This document shows, in pieces, positions 1 to 8,457 of a stretch of DNA of 64,000 nucleotides. The position numbers were made by a program, and so were the translations under genes. Numbering within the stretch: position 1 is the first letter of the stretch; each line of letters begins with the position of its first letter. The notes under the pieces were generated by a model. The model ran no database searches and was not told where the DNA came from. It was given only the letters and a program-made list of their open reading frames with translations. Source of the stretch: JAHRAW01 sp965249835 (GTDB lineage: Bacteria > Pseudomonadota > Gammaproteobacteria > Arenicellales > Poriferihabitantaceae); assembly GCA_965249835.1 (NCBI GenBank), contig CBDFMY010000003.1, positions 1,116,001 through 1,180,000 of the forward strand, given 5' to 3'.

Positions 1-988
1 TCACCAGTGAACGACGATACCAGATTTCCAATGGCTTGAAAGAAGGCTATTCACAACAAGCCATCGCCGATATTATCGGTGTCAACCAAAGCACCCTCAG
101 CCGGGAGATACGCCGAAATGGCCCCAATCGGGGGCGTGTGCGGCGGCGCACCGCCGGAGCGGGTGCTTATCGTCCCGCCGGGGCGCACAAGCAGGCCATG
201 GCGCGCCGGGTGGGCAAGGCCCGGGCGCGTATAAGTGGAGATGATTGGCGGCTCATCGAACGGCTGCTTCATGAGAAGTGGAGCCCGCAGCAGATTGGCC
301 TGTGGCTGGGGAAAGCCGGATGGCTGGCGGTTAGCCATGAGTGGACCTACCGGCACATTCGCAACGACAAGCACCACGGCGGTTTTCTGTATCAGCACTT
401 ACGCTGCCGGAAAAAGGGGAAGAAACGCTACGGTAGCAAGGCGCGGCCGGGCTCGATCCCCAATCGGGTGTCGATCGAGCAACGCCCGGCGTTGGTTAAG
501 CAAACAGCCCGCATCGGCGATTGGGAGCTGGACACGGTGCATGGGAAAAACCATACCGCCGTCATGCTGACCATGGTCGAGCGTGCCACGCGCTTCGTGT
601 ACATTGATATCCTGCCCAACCGGAAGGCGCCGGTGGTGGGCGCGGCGCTGATTAGAAACCTGGCTACGATCAAACACCGGGTGCACATTGACCGCGGATA
701 ACGGCAGCGAATTCGCCGGCCATGAAGCGGTCAGCGAGGCACTGCAGGCCGACTTCTACTTCGCCCATCCCTACGCGTCCTGGGCGCGAGGCACCAATGA
801 GAATACCAACCGGCTGATACGGCAGTATTTTCCCAAAAGCTATAATCTGTCGACCATCACCACCTCGCAACTGGCGCATGTGGTCGACCAGATCAATAAC
901 CGGCCGCGCAAATGCCTTGGCATGAAAACACCGAATCAGGCATTATTCGGCATCAACCCACCTGTTGCACTTCGGGGTTGAATCCAAG
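1..988 (+). mobile_element. IS30-family insertion sequence, left end outside window
   Basis: Right part of an IS30-type element whose left end lies before base 1. The right terminus is at 971-988 and matches the end of the second copy at 40469, reading outward as CTTGGATTCAACCCCGAAGT. The body is colinear with the second copy, in opposite orientation. The flank just beyond the end (986-1004) resembles the flank of the solo IS30 end at 3100. Confidence 0.85.
36..981 (+). pseudogene. IS30-family transposase, frameshifted
   Basis: Transposase of the IS30 family (DDE recombinase). The first segment, 36-701, carries the N-terminal helix-turn-helix (GVNQSTLSREIRRNG) and the first catalytic Asp in the WELDTVHG motif. 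The second, 688-981, carries the second Asp (TADNGSEF) and the catalytic Glu (GTNENTNRLIRQYFP). The two are in different frames, and the break falls a few codons before the second Asp. The second copy (40490-41476) has a break at the same place, so either both descend from one damaged parent or the shift is tolerated; I see no classic slippery heptamer there. Without frame restoration the product lacks half its active site. Confidence 0.8.
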
Positions 989-999
989 GACCTATACAT

Positions 1000-1092
1000 A
1001 GTTTGGATTTAATGACGCCGACGTAGTACTATCGGCAACTCACTCTCACCCTGGTTGCCTGATTTTGTCTCATAATGTGGTGAACCCGGACA
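1000..1092 (+). repeat. Solo end of an IS481-type element
   Basis: About 93 bases that match, with scattered differences, the terminal region of the IS481-type element at 39341-39433 in reverse complement. Both end in GTGAACCCGGACA and include a TTTGGATTTAATGACGCC block. Only the end is present, so this is a relic of another copy, lying 12 bases from the IS30 right end. Confidence 0.75.
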
Positions 1093-1141
1093 AATCCCCA
1101 GCCGCCACAAATTTTTAACTAATACACGGAGAAACTTCATC

Positions 1142-1996
1142 ATGAGCGAAATAAAGCAAGTCAAAGTCAAGCAAATTGATCTGGAAAGTAGCGTCAACGT
1201 CCGCATCAAAGGCGTGGAAGCAAACGTTGAAAAAGTCAAAAGTTCCATCGCAAAACATGGGTTTTGGCCCGAACATCCGATTGTTATCCGCCCACACCCA
1301 AACACAGGAAGCGGTTATCAGTATGAGCATGTCGCTGGACAGTGCAGATTCAAGGCGTGTTTGTCGCTCGGGCTGGACAAGATCCCTGCCATTGTCGAGG
1401 ACCTTGATGACGATGCTGCCATTCAGCGTTCTTGGGGCGAAAACGAGGCGCAAGGAGAGTTATCACTCAGCGACAAAGCACACTGGGTAACCAAAATTTA
1501 CAAGCGCCATGAAGGAAATGGGTTCACTGGTGATGAAGCCATGAAAAAGGCGGCGGATTTTCTCAATATTGAAGTGCAGACGGCTCGAAAATATGCCAGG
1601 ATTTTGCGCTTGCCTGCCGAAGTGAGGAAAATGGTAGATGAGGGGATTTTGCCTTCGGGTGCCGCCGATGCTATCGCAAATTCTACCTTTCGCTTAACGC
1701 GCACGGATACGGAAAAAGATGATATGGAAAAACAAATGGCTGAGCGCGCCAACTGGTTCCTTGATGTGGATAGAAACCAACGTACACATGCCCTGCAGGC
1801 TTTGAATGGTACGAAACATAACACGTCCATTGAGGAATTAACCAACGACTTCACCCGAAGGGCGGGAACCGCCTCTTACAGGATTGAAATCCCGCAAGAG
1901 CGTCTCGCCCGCATTGAAAAATGGGGCGAAGAGCGCGGGATAACTGGCAATGTCGCCATCATCAACGGCATGATCAAGGATGCTATTAATGGATGA
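1142..1996 (+). CDS. ParB/KorB-like DNA-binding protein
   Basis: A 284-residue protein with the ParB/Srx fold at the N-terminus: a beta-rich start, then GQCRFKA at the place of the usual GERR nucleotide-binding box and ENEAQGELS at the place of the ENLQR box. A KorB/ParB helix-turn-helix follows (about residues 125-180, AADFLNIEVQTARKYARIL). The C-terminus (about 245-284, ending ERGITGNVAIINGMIKD) looks like a short dimerisation or ribbon-helix-helix segment. ParB proteins bind centromere-like sites and act as CTP switches; relatives with altered boxes do other DNA-linked jobs. No parA lies beside it, but a damaged ParA-like gene is at 25737. The gene is lower in GC than the fab cluster, sits between IS remnants and overlaps the next gene, so horizontal origin is likely. 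Confidence 0.7.
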   Translation: MSEIKQVKVKQIDLESSVNVRIKGVEANVEKVKSSIAKHGFWPEHPIVIRPHPNTGSGYQYEHVAGQCRFKACLSLGLDKIPAIVEDLDDDAAIQRSWGENEAQGELSLSDKAHWVTKIYKRHEGNGFTGDEAMKKAADFLNIEVQTARKYARILRLPAEVRKMVDEGILPSGAADAIANSTFRLTRTDTEKDDMEKQMAERANWFLDVDRNQRTHALQALNGTKHNTSIEELTNDFTRRAGTASYRIEIPQERLARIEKWGEERGITGNVAIINGMIKDAING

Positions 1997-2696
1997 ATCA
2001 ATGGACGAACAGCAAGCCATGCAAACTATCGTCGCGCACAAGGATAGGTTGGTTTCTGAAGTTGCCGCGGCAGTGGATTTTTTGTATGAAAAACACCGTA
2101 AATACCAGAACATTGCAAACGCGATAGAGCAATCGCTGGGTAAAAAGGTTTCTACAGTTTTTTTGCGGAGCCGCCGTGTCATCAACAGTTTGCCAAAAGG
2201 CATTCGCTGGCAAGTCGATAGTGGAAAAATTAAGATTGGCCATTGTGCGCAAATCGCCAAAATTGCAAGCGAAGACGACCAATGGCTACTCGCATATGTC
2301 ATCACCAGCGAAGACAAGTTGAGTAAAGATGAATGCAACAAAGTAGCCACAGCAGTGGCAAAAGGCGATATGTCAATGCGCGAAGCACTGCAAAAATTTG
2401 CTGGCATTAGATGCAATTCCGAAATCGCCATGGTGTTGCCATTAGATTTTGATTCCCAACTTGCCATCGCTAAGCGCGGCTGGTCGTGGGCATATGTACG
2501 CAACAACGAAGATGATAAAGGAATGACTATTTCAGACTTCTGCTGGCAACTCATACGGCAGGGAACCAAACTTGATTACGCTGGGATGGCAAGCGTGCTA
2601 ACCAGTATGGCTACGGAATTAGATGCGGTGAGCAAAAAACCAGACCCGGAACAACGAAATCAAACCAATAATGCCAAAGACGCGACTGGTTTGTAG
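1989..2696 (+). CDS. Second ParB-like protein, HTH domain without ParB N-domain
   Basis: A 235-residue protein from the ATG at 1989, which overlaps the end of the upstream ParB-like gene, so the two are probably translationally coupled (an in-frame ATG at 1980 is also possible). Residues about 35-130 resemble the KorB/ParB helix-turn-helix region: IANAIEQSLGKKVSTVFLRSR, then LPKGIRWQVDSGKIKIGHCAQIAKI, the position where ParB has its LP..v...i..gHA signature. The ParB nuclease/CTP-binding N-domain is missing, and the last 100 residues are unfamiliar. The pair may be a split or two-subunit ParB-type system, which is inference. It is not a shadow frame: it is colinear, the right length, and shows domain similarity. 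Confidence 0.6.
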   Translation: MDESMDEQQAMQTIVAHKDRLVSEVAAAVDFLYEKHRKYQNIANAIEQSLGKKVSTVFLRSRRVINSLPKGIRWQVDSGKIKIGHCAQIAKIASEDDQWLLAYVITSEDKLSKDECNKVATAVAKGDMSMREALQKFAGIRCNSEIAMVLPLDFDSQLAIAKRGWSWAYVRNNEDDKGMTISDFCWQLIRQGTKLDYAGMASVLTSMATELDAVSKKPDPEQRNQTNNAKDATGL

Positions 2697-2722
2697 CGGT
2701 TTGTTGGCCGCATTTTTTCGTC

Positions 2723-2842
2723 ATGCCCGCCGCCCGCATCGGTTATAGTCAACGCTTGTTCATCCGAAAAACATCGCCGATTACGCTACTCGCCGCATGG
2801 CTGTTGCTGCGGCAAACGGCCTACGCACATGGGAACGAATGA
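2723..2842 (+). pseudogene. Truncated signal-peptide-like reading frame
   Basis: A 39-codon frame with a basic start and a hydrophobic stretch (ITLLAAWLLL) followed by TAYAHG, which looks like a Sec signal peptide with an AxA cleavage site. It runs into the repeated block beginning near 2827 and stops at once. It is best read as the 5' stub of an envelope-protein gene cut off by rearrangement. Confidence 0.25.
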
Positions 2843-2920
2843 CATACTTGTTTTTTACTTTCATAACAACACTTTACCATGACATTAACCATGCTTAAGT
2901 TGTCATGACCCATTTTTTAT
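2827..2920 (+). repeat. 95-bp dispersed repeat, copy 1
   Basis: Nearly the same sequence occurs at 50544-50638, where it covers the leader and start codon of the LysE-type gene. Both begin CACATGGGAACGAATGACAT and end GTTGTCATGACCC followed by a T-rich run, with only a few differences. Here it joins two gene stubs, so it looks like a small mobile or recombination-prone unit. Confidence 0.7.
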
Positions 2921-3046
2921 ATTCAGATCGAATGATTTGTACAACACCAGAATAATCAGGCCCGAGCCGATGGTGATCAACAGCGGGGTATAGCGATGTT
3001 TGTTCGGTTCAAACAACCGGTAACCGCCCATCACAATAGCGCCCAC
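2903..3046 (-). pseudogene. 3' stub of a membrane-protein gene
   Basis: On the minus strand an open frame without its own start runs for about 47 codons to a TGA at 2903. It encodes a loop, then a hydrophobic helix (TPLLITIGSGLIILVLYKSF). The 5' part is lost exactly where the IS30 end begins (3045), so this is the tail of a membrane protein deleted by an IS30 event. The family is not recognised. Confidence 0.35.
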
Positions 3047-3100
3047 CGCATCTCACCTTTCCTTCATCGGTGAAGTTGCACTTAAGAGTTGAATCCAAGG
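3045..3100. mobile_element. Solo IS30 terminus (deletion remnant)
   Basis: This 56-base block matches 41517-41570 of the second IS30 copy: both run from ACCGCATCTCACC through GGTGAAGTTGCAC to GAGTTGAATCCAAG. It is the terminus on the transposase-start side, of a copy that would have extended leftward; the body is gone. Confidence 0.8.
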
Positions 3101-3114
3101 ACTTATACACAGTT

Positions 3115-3143
3115 TTGACGATACCCCCGCAAACGATTATACT
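3115..3143 (+). promoter_or_regulatory. Sigma-70 promoter for rpmF-plsX-fab cluster
   Basis: TTGACG at 3115-3120, a 17-base spacer and TATACT at 3138-3143, about 130 bases upstream of rpmF. It begins only 14 bases after the IS30 end, so the IS lies directly against the promoter that drives an essential cluster. Confidence 0.65.
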
Positions 3144-3276
3144 CGCACGGCTTCCAATCAAGCCGACACGCGGATTCACGACGTGATTCGTACACAAGTA
3201 TGTATGATGTAATTTTGTCGTCAGTGGGCAATCCCTGACCCCGAATCCCCGAATTTTATTCAACAGCGAGGAAATT

Positions 3277-3459
3277 ATGGCCGTACAAAAAAGCCGCAAA
3301 ACGCCATCCAAGCGGGATATGAGACGCTCCCACGATGCTTTGAAGGGCTCGACCCTGTCCATCGATGCCGTCACCGGAGAACTGCACCGCCGCCACCACA
3401 TTACCGCCGACGGCTATTACCGCGGCAAAAAACTGGTCAACCGCAAGAGCGAAGACTGA
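3277..3459 (+). CDS. rpmF: 50S ribosomal protein L32
   Basis: A 60-residue basic protein of the usual L32 length, starting AVQKSRKTPSKRDMRRSHD, typical of the gammaproteobacterial L32 N-terminus. The zinc-cysteine form seen in some phyla is not used here: there are no Cys residues. L32 is a structural protein of the large ribosomal subunit. It stands first in the rpmF-plsX-fabH cluster, 82 bases before plsX. The yceD (DUF177) gene that normally precedes rpmF is not present; that position holds IS debris, so yceD may have been lost or moved. Confidence 0.95.
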   Translation: MAVQKSRKTPSKRDMRRSHDALKGSTLSIDAVTGELHRRHHITADGYYRGKKLVNRKSED

Positions 3460-3541
3460 AGCCCCGGCTTTTCGCCGAGCGTCTCGCTTATTGCCAATGC
3501 ACCGCCCGCCACGGATACCGGGCATCCACCTCACCGGGTAA

Positions 3542-4576
3542 ATGATTACGATCTCCATTGATGCCATGGGCGGCGACCGCGGGTTGGTGGCGACCGTGCC
3601 GGCTGCCCTTGAGATTATTGAATGTTATCCGCAGGTCTGCCTGATTCTGGTGGGCGACCCGCACGCCATCCGGCGACAACTGGCGGATGCGGGTGGTCAC
3701 GCTGGCGAAAGAATAAAAATAGTCGGCGCCAGCGAGTTGGTGGAAATGAAAGACTCCCCGGCATTTGCCCTGCGCAAGAAGAAGGATTCATCCATGCGCG
3801 TGGCGATTAATCTGGTGCACGAGGGCCGCGCCGATGCCTGCATCAGTTCCGGCAACACCGGCGCGTTGCTTGCCACCGCACGCTTTGTGTTGAAGACCAT
3901 TCCCGGCATTGATCGCCCGGCGATTTGCGCCGGCCTGCCGCGCGTAGGCGGGAAAACCTACGTGCTCGATCTCGGCGCCAACCTCGACAGCCCGCCGCAG
4001 TTTTTGTTGCAGTTTGGGTTGATGGGCTCAGTGCTGATTAACTGTCTGGAAGGCAAAGCCAAACCCACGGTTGGTTTGTTGAATATCGGCGTGGAGGATA
4101 CCAAAGGCAACGACACCATCAAGGCGGCGGCGGAGTTGTTTAAGAGCAGTGCCTTGAATTATGTCGGTTACATTGAGGCGGATGACATTTACGCCGGCGA
4201 CACAGACCTGGTGGTGTGCGATGGGTTTGTCGGCAATGTGGCACTCAAAGCCACCGAAGGCGCCGCGCAGATGATCATGGGTGCCATCCGCGAGGAGTTC
4301 GGGCGTAGCATCGCCACGCGCGCCTCCGGCCTGCTTGCCAAACCGGTGCTTAATTCGATCCGCAAACGGCTCGACCATCGCCGCTATAACGGTGCCAGTT
4401 TGCTTGGGTTGCGCGGCACCGTGGTGAAATCCCACGGCAGCACCGATGCCATTGGGTTTCGTTGCGCCGTGGAAGTCGGTATTCAGGAAGTGAATAAAGG
4501 GCTGGTGCGGCAAATCGAGCAAGCAATGAAATGGGCACTGACTGAGGCGCCGGATTCGGTTACGCTTCCCGCATGA
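3542..4576 (+). CDS. plsX: Phosphate acyltransferase PlsX
   Basis: 344 residues, full length for PlsX, a peripheral membrane enzyme that makes acyl-phosphate from acyl-ACP and phosphate, feeding PlsY in phospholipid synthesis. Diagnostic motifs in order: IDAMGGD near the N-terminus, SSGNTGALLA around residue 100, LDLGAN around 140, CDGFVGN around 225, and KSHGS near 300. Its stop overlaps the fabH start by four bases (ATGA), so the two are probably translationally coupled. Confidence 0.95.
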   Translation: MITISIDAMGGDRGLVATVPAALEIIECYPQVCLILVGDPHAIRRQLADAGGHAGERIKIVGASELVEMKDSPAFALRKKKDSSMRVAINLVHEGRADACISSGNTGALLATARFVLKTIPGIDRPAICAGLPRVGGKTYVLDLGANLDSPPQFLLQFGLMGSVLINCLEGKAKPTVGLLNIGVEDTKGNDTIKAAAELFKSSALNYVGYIEADDIYAGDTDLVVCDGFVGNVALKATEGAAQMIMGAIREEFGRSIATRASGLLAKPVLNSIRKRLDHRRYNGASLLGLRGTVVKSHGSTDAIGFRCAVEVGIQEVNKGLVRQIEQAMKWALTEAPDSVTLPA

Positions 4577-5544
4577 ATATTTTTTCACGAATCATCGGTA
4601 CCGGCGGCTACCTGCCCGAGAAAATCCTCACCAACAAGGATCTGGAAGCCATGATCGACACCAGCGAGGAATGGATCGAGTCGCGCACCGGCATCTGCGA
4701 GCGCCGGATTGCGGCGGATGATGAGTTCACCGTGGATTTGGCCGAACAGGCGGCGCGCAACGCCATAGACGCGGCCGGCATCAGTAACAGCGAAATTGAT
4801 TTGATCGTGGTCGCCACCACCACCGCCGATCAGGTATTCCCCAGCACCGCGTGTTTGTTGCAACAACGCCTCGGCGTCAACGGACATCCGGCGTTTGATG
4901 TGCAGGCGGTGTGCGCCGGGTTTTTGTTCGCGCTGGGCATTGCCGACCAGTTCATTCGCAGCGGCACATCGCGCTGCGCGTTGGTGGTCGGTGCCGAGAC
5001 TTTTTCGCGCATCATCGATTGGACTGACCGACGCACCTGCGTGCTGTTCGGCGACGGTGCCGGGGCGGTAATCTTGCGAGCCGATGCGCAGCCCGGCGTG
5101 TTGTCCACGCATTTGCACAGCGATGGGCGATATAAAGATTTGCTGTGCGTGCCGGTGGGGGTGTCGCGCAATTTCAGCAAGGTGCAGGCAGGCACCGCGT
5201 ATACCACCATGGAAGGCGGCGAGGTGTTTCGCTGGGCGGTGACCGCGATGTCAGACATCATCGGCGAGACGCTGGCGGCGAACCAGATGGACAAGGACGA
5301 CATTGACTGGCTGATTCCGCATCAAGCGAACATTCGCATCATCAACGCGGTCGGCGTGCGCGCCAAAATACCCAAAGAAAAAGTAGTGGTTACCGTGCAG
5401 CGACACGGCAACACTTCGGCGGCTTCGGTGCCGCTGGCACTCGATCAAGCGGTGCGCGATGGCCGCGTAAAAGCCGGGCAGCATATCCTGCTGGAAGGAT
5501 TCGGCGGTGGATTTACCTGGGGTTCGGCATTGATTAAAATGTGA
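4573..5544 (+). CDS. fabH: 3-oxoacyl-ACP synthase III
   Basis: 323 residues. FabH condenses acetyl-CoA with malonyl-ACP to start fatty acid synthesis. The catalytic triad is visible: Cys114 in DVQAVCAGF, His in LIPHQANIRI (about residue 250) and Asn in HGNTSAAS (about 280). The C-terminal EGFGGGFTWGSALI is typical. It overlaps plsX upstream. The next gene is fabG after only 66 bases; the usual fabD between them is absent. Confidence 0.95.
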   Translation: MNIFSRIIGTGGYLPEKILTNKDLEAMIDTSEEWIESRTGICERRIAADDEFTVDLAEQAARNAIDAAGISNSEIDLIVVATTTADQVFPSTACLLQQRLGVNGHPAFDVQAVCAGFLFALGIADQFIRSGTSRCALVVGAETFSRIIDWTDRRTCVLFGDGAGAVILRADAQPGVLSTHLHSDGRYKDLLCVPVGVSRNFSKVQAGTAYTTMEGGEVFRWAVTAMSDIIGETLAANQMDKDDIDWLIPHQANIRIINAVGVRAKIPKEKVVVTVQRHGNTSAASVPLALDQAVRDGRVKAGQHILLEGFGGGFTWGSALIKM

Positions 5545-5610
5545 TGCCAAAAGGTAATGCTGGCAAAGCAGCCGCGTTCACACCCATTAACCAACTAACC
5601 CATTCCAAAC

Positions 5611-6360
5611 ATGAACCAATCAATATCCGAGCAGGTATGTCTGGTGACTGGTGCCAGTCGCGGCATCGGCAAGGCAATCGCGCTGGCGTTGGGTGAAAAC
5701 GGTGCCACGGTGGTGGGCACTGCCACCTCGGATGCCGGTGCCGGGCGCATTGATGAATATCTGCGCGCCGCCAACCTCCCCGGCGGCGGGCGAGTGCTGG
5801 AGGTAACCGATGACGACTCGGTCGCTCAACTTATCGGCTCAATCGGCGAATCTTTTGGCGCGCCATCAATATTGGTCAACAACGTCGGCATCACCCGGGA
5901 TAACTTGCTGCTGCGGATGAAGGATGCGGAGTGGGATGAGGTCATCGACACCAATCTTAAATCCGTGTATCGATTGTGCAAAGCGTGCCTGCGCGGCATG
6001 ACCAAAGCCCGTTACGGCAGAATCATCAACATCGCCTCGGTGGTGGGCGCCACCGGCAATCCCGGGCAGAGCAACTACGCTGCCGCCAAAGCCGGCCTGG
6101 TCGGATTTTCCAAATCTCTGGCACGGGAAGTCGCCTCCCGTAGCATCACCGTCAATGTCATTGCGCCGGGTTTTATCGACACCGATATGACCGCCGCCCT
6201 TGACCACAAACAGCGCGCCGCATTGCTCGAACAAATCCCCCTCGCCCGACTCGGCACCGCGCAAGACATCGCCGCTTCGGTGGTTTTTCTGGCTGCCGGC
6301 AGCGGGGATTACCTTACCGGCACGACCATTCATGTAAACGGTGGCATGTTTATGCCCTGA
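5611..6360 (+). CDS. fabG: 3-oxoacyl-ACP reductase
   Basis: 249 residues, a short-chain dehydrogenase that reduces 3-oxoacyl-ACP with NADPH. It shows the cofactor motif TGASRGIGKAIA near residue 13, NNVGITRDNL around 90, the catalytic Ser (IASVVG), the YAAAKAG motif with Tyr and Lys around 155, and the C-terminal GTTIHVNGGMFM. The context (fabH before, acpP after) supports the FabG assignment over other SDR enzymes. Confidence 0.95.
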   Translation: MNQSISEQVCLVTGASRGIGKAIALALGENGATVVGTATSDAGAGRIDEYLRAANLPGGGRVLEVTDDDSVAQLIGSIGESFGAPSILVNNVGITRDNLLLRMKDAEWDEVIDTNLKSVYRLCKACLRGMTKARYGRIINIASVVGATGNPGQSNYAAAKAGLVGFSKSLAREVASRSITVNVIAPGFIDTDMTAALDHKQRAALLEQIPLARLGTAQDIAASVVFLAAGSGDYLTGTTIHVNGGMFMP

Positions 6361-6481
6361 CGCGTAATGGGCGCAAATGGGTTAGAATGGGTGCGCGAAA
6401 CTTCCGAGGGTGCCCGAACGGGCAACTCGGCAACGGGCACATCAGTTGCCACAATTTCATTAACCGGAGGCGAAAACTCGA

Positions 6482-6721
6482 ATGAGCACAATAGAAGAAC
6501 GCGTAAGAAAAGTCGTGGTGGAACAACTTGGCGTAACCGCTGATCAGGTCACCCCCGAGGCTTCCTTTGTCGATGACCTTGGCGCCGATTCGCTGGACAC
6601 GGTGGAATTGGTCATGGCACTGGAAGAAGAATTCGACACCGAAATTCCCGACGACAAGGCCGAGAGCATCGCCAAGGTAAAGGATGCTATCAATTATATT
6701 GAGGCGAATACTTCCGGGTAA
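6482..6721 (+). CDS. acpP: Acyl carrier protein
   Basis: 79 residues, very acidic, with the phosphopantetheine site Ser37 in DLGADSLDTVEL. It carries growing acyl chains for the Fab enzymes. A good ribosome-binding site (CCGGAGGCG) lies about 9 bases before the ATG. It follows fabG by 121 bases. About 500 bases of repeats separate it from fabF, so the cluster may be interrupted transcriptionally here. Confidence 0.97.
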   Translation: MSTIEERVRKVVVEQLGVTADQVTPEASFVDDLGADSLDTVELVMALEEEFDTEIPDDKAESIAKVKDAINYIEANTSG

Positions 6722-6767
6722 GCATTGTGCTTGCCTATTTTCCGCCATGGTCGTTGTGCTGTGTAGT

Positions 6768-7075
6768 GTTGCGCATCGTCGCTCGGTCGGTCACATACTT
6801 AATGTATTGCTCTCTCCCTCGCTCCTTGCGCGCCTTGCCTGACGAAAAATATGCGGCGCACAATTTTGTGTTTGCCCATTTTATTATGGCGTCGCCATGC
6901 GGTGTTGCGCCTCAAAGCTCGGTCGGTCACATACTTAATGTATCGCTCTCTCCCTCGCTCCTTGCGCGCCTTGCCTGACAACGAAAAAATCGCCGGGAGT
7001 GCCATGAATAGATTGGCGCGAGCGAAGCGAGCCCGAAGGGCGTGTATCGGGGATGGTACGCGAAAAATAGGCGCG
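6768..7075. repeat. Two tandem copies of a dispersed composite repeat (acpP-fabF gap)
   Basis: The gap between acpP and fabF holds no gene. It contains a partial copy (6768-6848) and a longer copy (6901-7075) of a repeat also found at 15469, 35865 and 37618. The unit has GCTCGGTCGGTCACATACTT, then CTCTCTCCCTCGCTCC, a GCCTTGCCTGACAACGAAA block, and a GC-rich end with GCGAGCGAAGCGAGC and a hairpin. Frames across it are simply repeat translations. Confidence 0.75.
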
Positions 7076-7218
7076 CTATTTTGCGTTTGCCTATTTTATT
7101 ATGGCATCGCGGCATCAAAGCAAATGAGTCCGGATAATTCAGCGCGGCGTTAGCCGCTGGTTTAAGTCACACTTTTTGATTCACCATTACACAAGAGTTA
7201 ATTCCAGGATCTAATTCA

Positions 7219-8457
7219 ATGAGCAAGCGGCGTGTGGTGATAACCGGAATGGGCGTGGTGTCGCCGGTGGGGTGCAACCTGCGGGACACCTGGCAGTCAA
7301 TGCTTGCCGGGCGCAGCGGCATAGATACCATTACCTGTTTTGACACCGGTGACTTGTCTTGCCACATCGCCGGCGAAGCGGCCGACTTTGACCCCACCGT
7401 GTGCCTGTCGGCGAGAGATGCGCGGCGGATGGATCGATTCATGCAACTCGGCATGGTCGCCGGCGTCGAAGCCATCAACGATGCCGGACTGGAAGCGACC
7501 GAAGCCAACGCACATCGCATCGGCGTGTATATCGGCTCCGGTATCGGCGGAATCAACTCCATCGAATCCACCACCCGATTGTGTGCGGAAAAGGGCACGC
7601 GGCGGGTTTCGCCCTTTTACATCCCGATGACCATCACCAACATGATTTCCGGCAACCTCTCCATCCTGCATAGATTCAAGGGACCGAACTTGTCCATCGC
7701 CACGGCTTGCAGCACCGGTGCCCACGCCATCGGCGAAGCCGGGCGTTTAATCGAATACGGAGACGCAGACGCGATGATCGCCGGCGGCGCCGAAGCACCC
7801 ATTTCACTGACTTCCGTTGCCGGATTCAGCGCCGCGCGTGCACTCAGTTCGCGCAACGATGACCCGGCCGCCGCCAGCCGCCCGTGGGATATTGGGCGAG
7901 ACGGATTTGTAGTGGGCGAAGGCGCTGGAGTTGTGGTGCTTGAGGAATACCAGCACGCACGCAAACGTGATGCACGCATATACGCCGAACTGTCGGGCTT
8001 CGGTATGAGCGGCGATGCCCACCACATCACCAGCCCGTCCCCCACCGGCGAAGGTGCGTCGCGTTGCATGAACAACGCGCTTGGCAATGCCGGACTCAAC
8101 CCCGATCAAATCGACTATGTCAACGCCCACGGCACTTCCACCCAACAGGGCGACATCGCCGAAACCCGTGCGCTGAAACTGACCTTCGGCGATTACGCCG
8201 GCAAACTCGCGATCAGTTCCAACAAATCCATGATTGGCCATCTGCTGGGTGCGGCCGGTGGTGTCGAAGCGGTGATGACCGCGATGTCCATCCATCACCA
8301 GATTATCCCGCCCACCATCAACCTGGTCGAGCAAGACCCCGAGTGCGATCTGGATTTCGTGCCGAATCAGGCGCGCGATGCCAAGGTCAGCGTGGCGCTT
8401 TCCAATTCCTTCGGCTTCGGGGGAACCAACGGCACGTTGGTGTTAAATGCCGTCTAA
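7219..8457 (+). CDS. fabF: 3-oxoacyl-ACP synthase II
   Basis: 412 residues, the elongating condensing enzyme. Cys in ATACSTGAHA (about residue 163), His in NAHGTSTQQGD (about 303) and His in SMIGHLLGAAGG (about 340) form the Cys-His-His active site; NSFGFGGTNGTL is near the C-terminus. An AGAGTTAATTCCAGG stretch upstream may serve as the ribosome-binding region. The 3' end overlaps mltG by 11 bases; pabC, often found between them, is absent. Confidence 0.95.
   Translation: MSKRRVVITGMGVVSPVGCNLRDTWQSMLAGRSGIDTITCFDTGDLSCHIAGEAADFDPTVCLSARDARRMDRFMQLGMVAGVEAINDAGLEATEANAHRIGVYIGSGIGGINSIESTTRLCAEKGTRRVSPFYIPMTITNMISGNLSILHRFKGPNLSIATACSTGAHAIGEAGRLIEYGDADAMIAGGAEAPISLTSVAGFSAARALSSRNDDPAAASRPWDIGRDGFVVGEGAGVVVLEEYQHARKRDARIYAELSGFGMSGDAHHITSPSPTGEGASRCMNNALGNAGLNPDQIDYVNAHGTSTQQGDIAETRALKLTFGDYAGKLAISSNKSMIGHLLGAAGGVEAVMTAMSIHHQIIPPTINLVEQDPECDLDFVPNQARDAKVSVALSNSFGFGGTNGTLVLNAV

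Noticed and set aside
6727..7153. Overlapping short frames in the acpP-fabF gap
   Set aside because: They are translations of the dispersed repeat and recur wherever the repeat occurs, such as 35897-36338.
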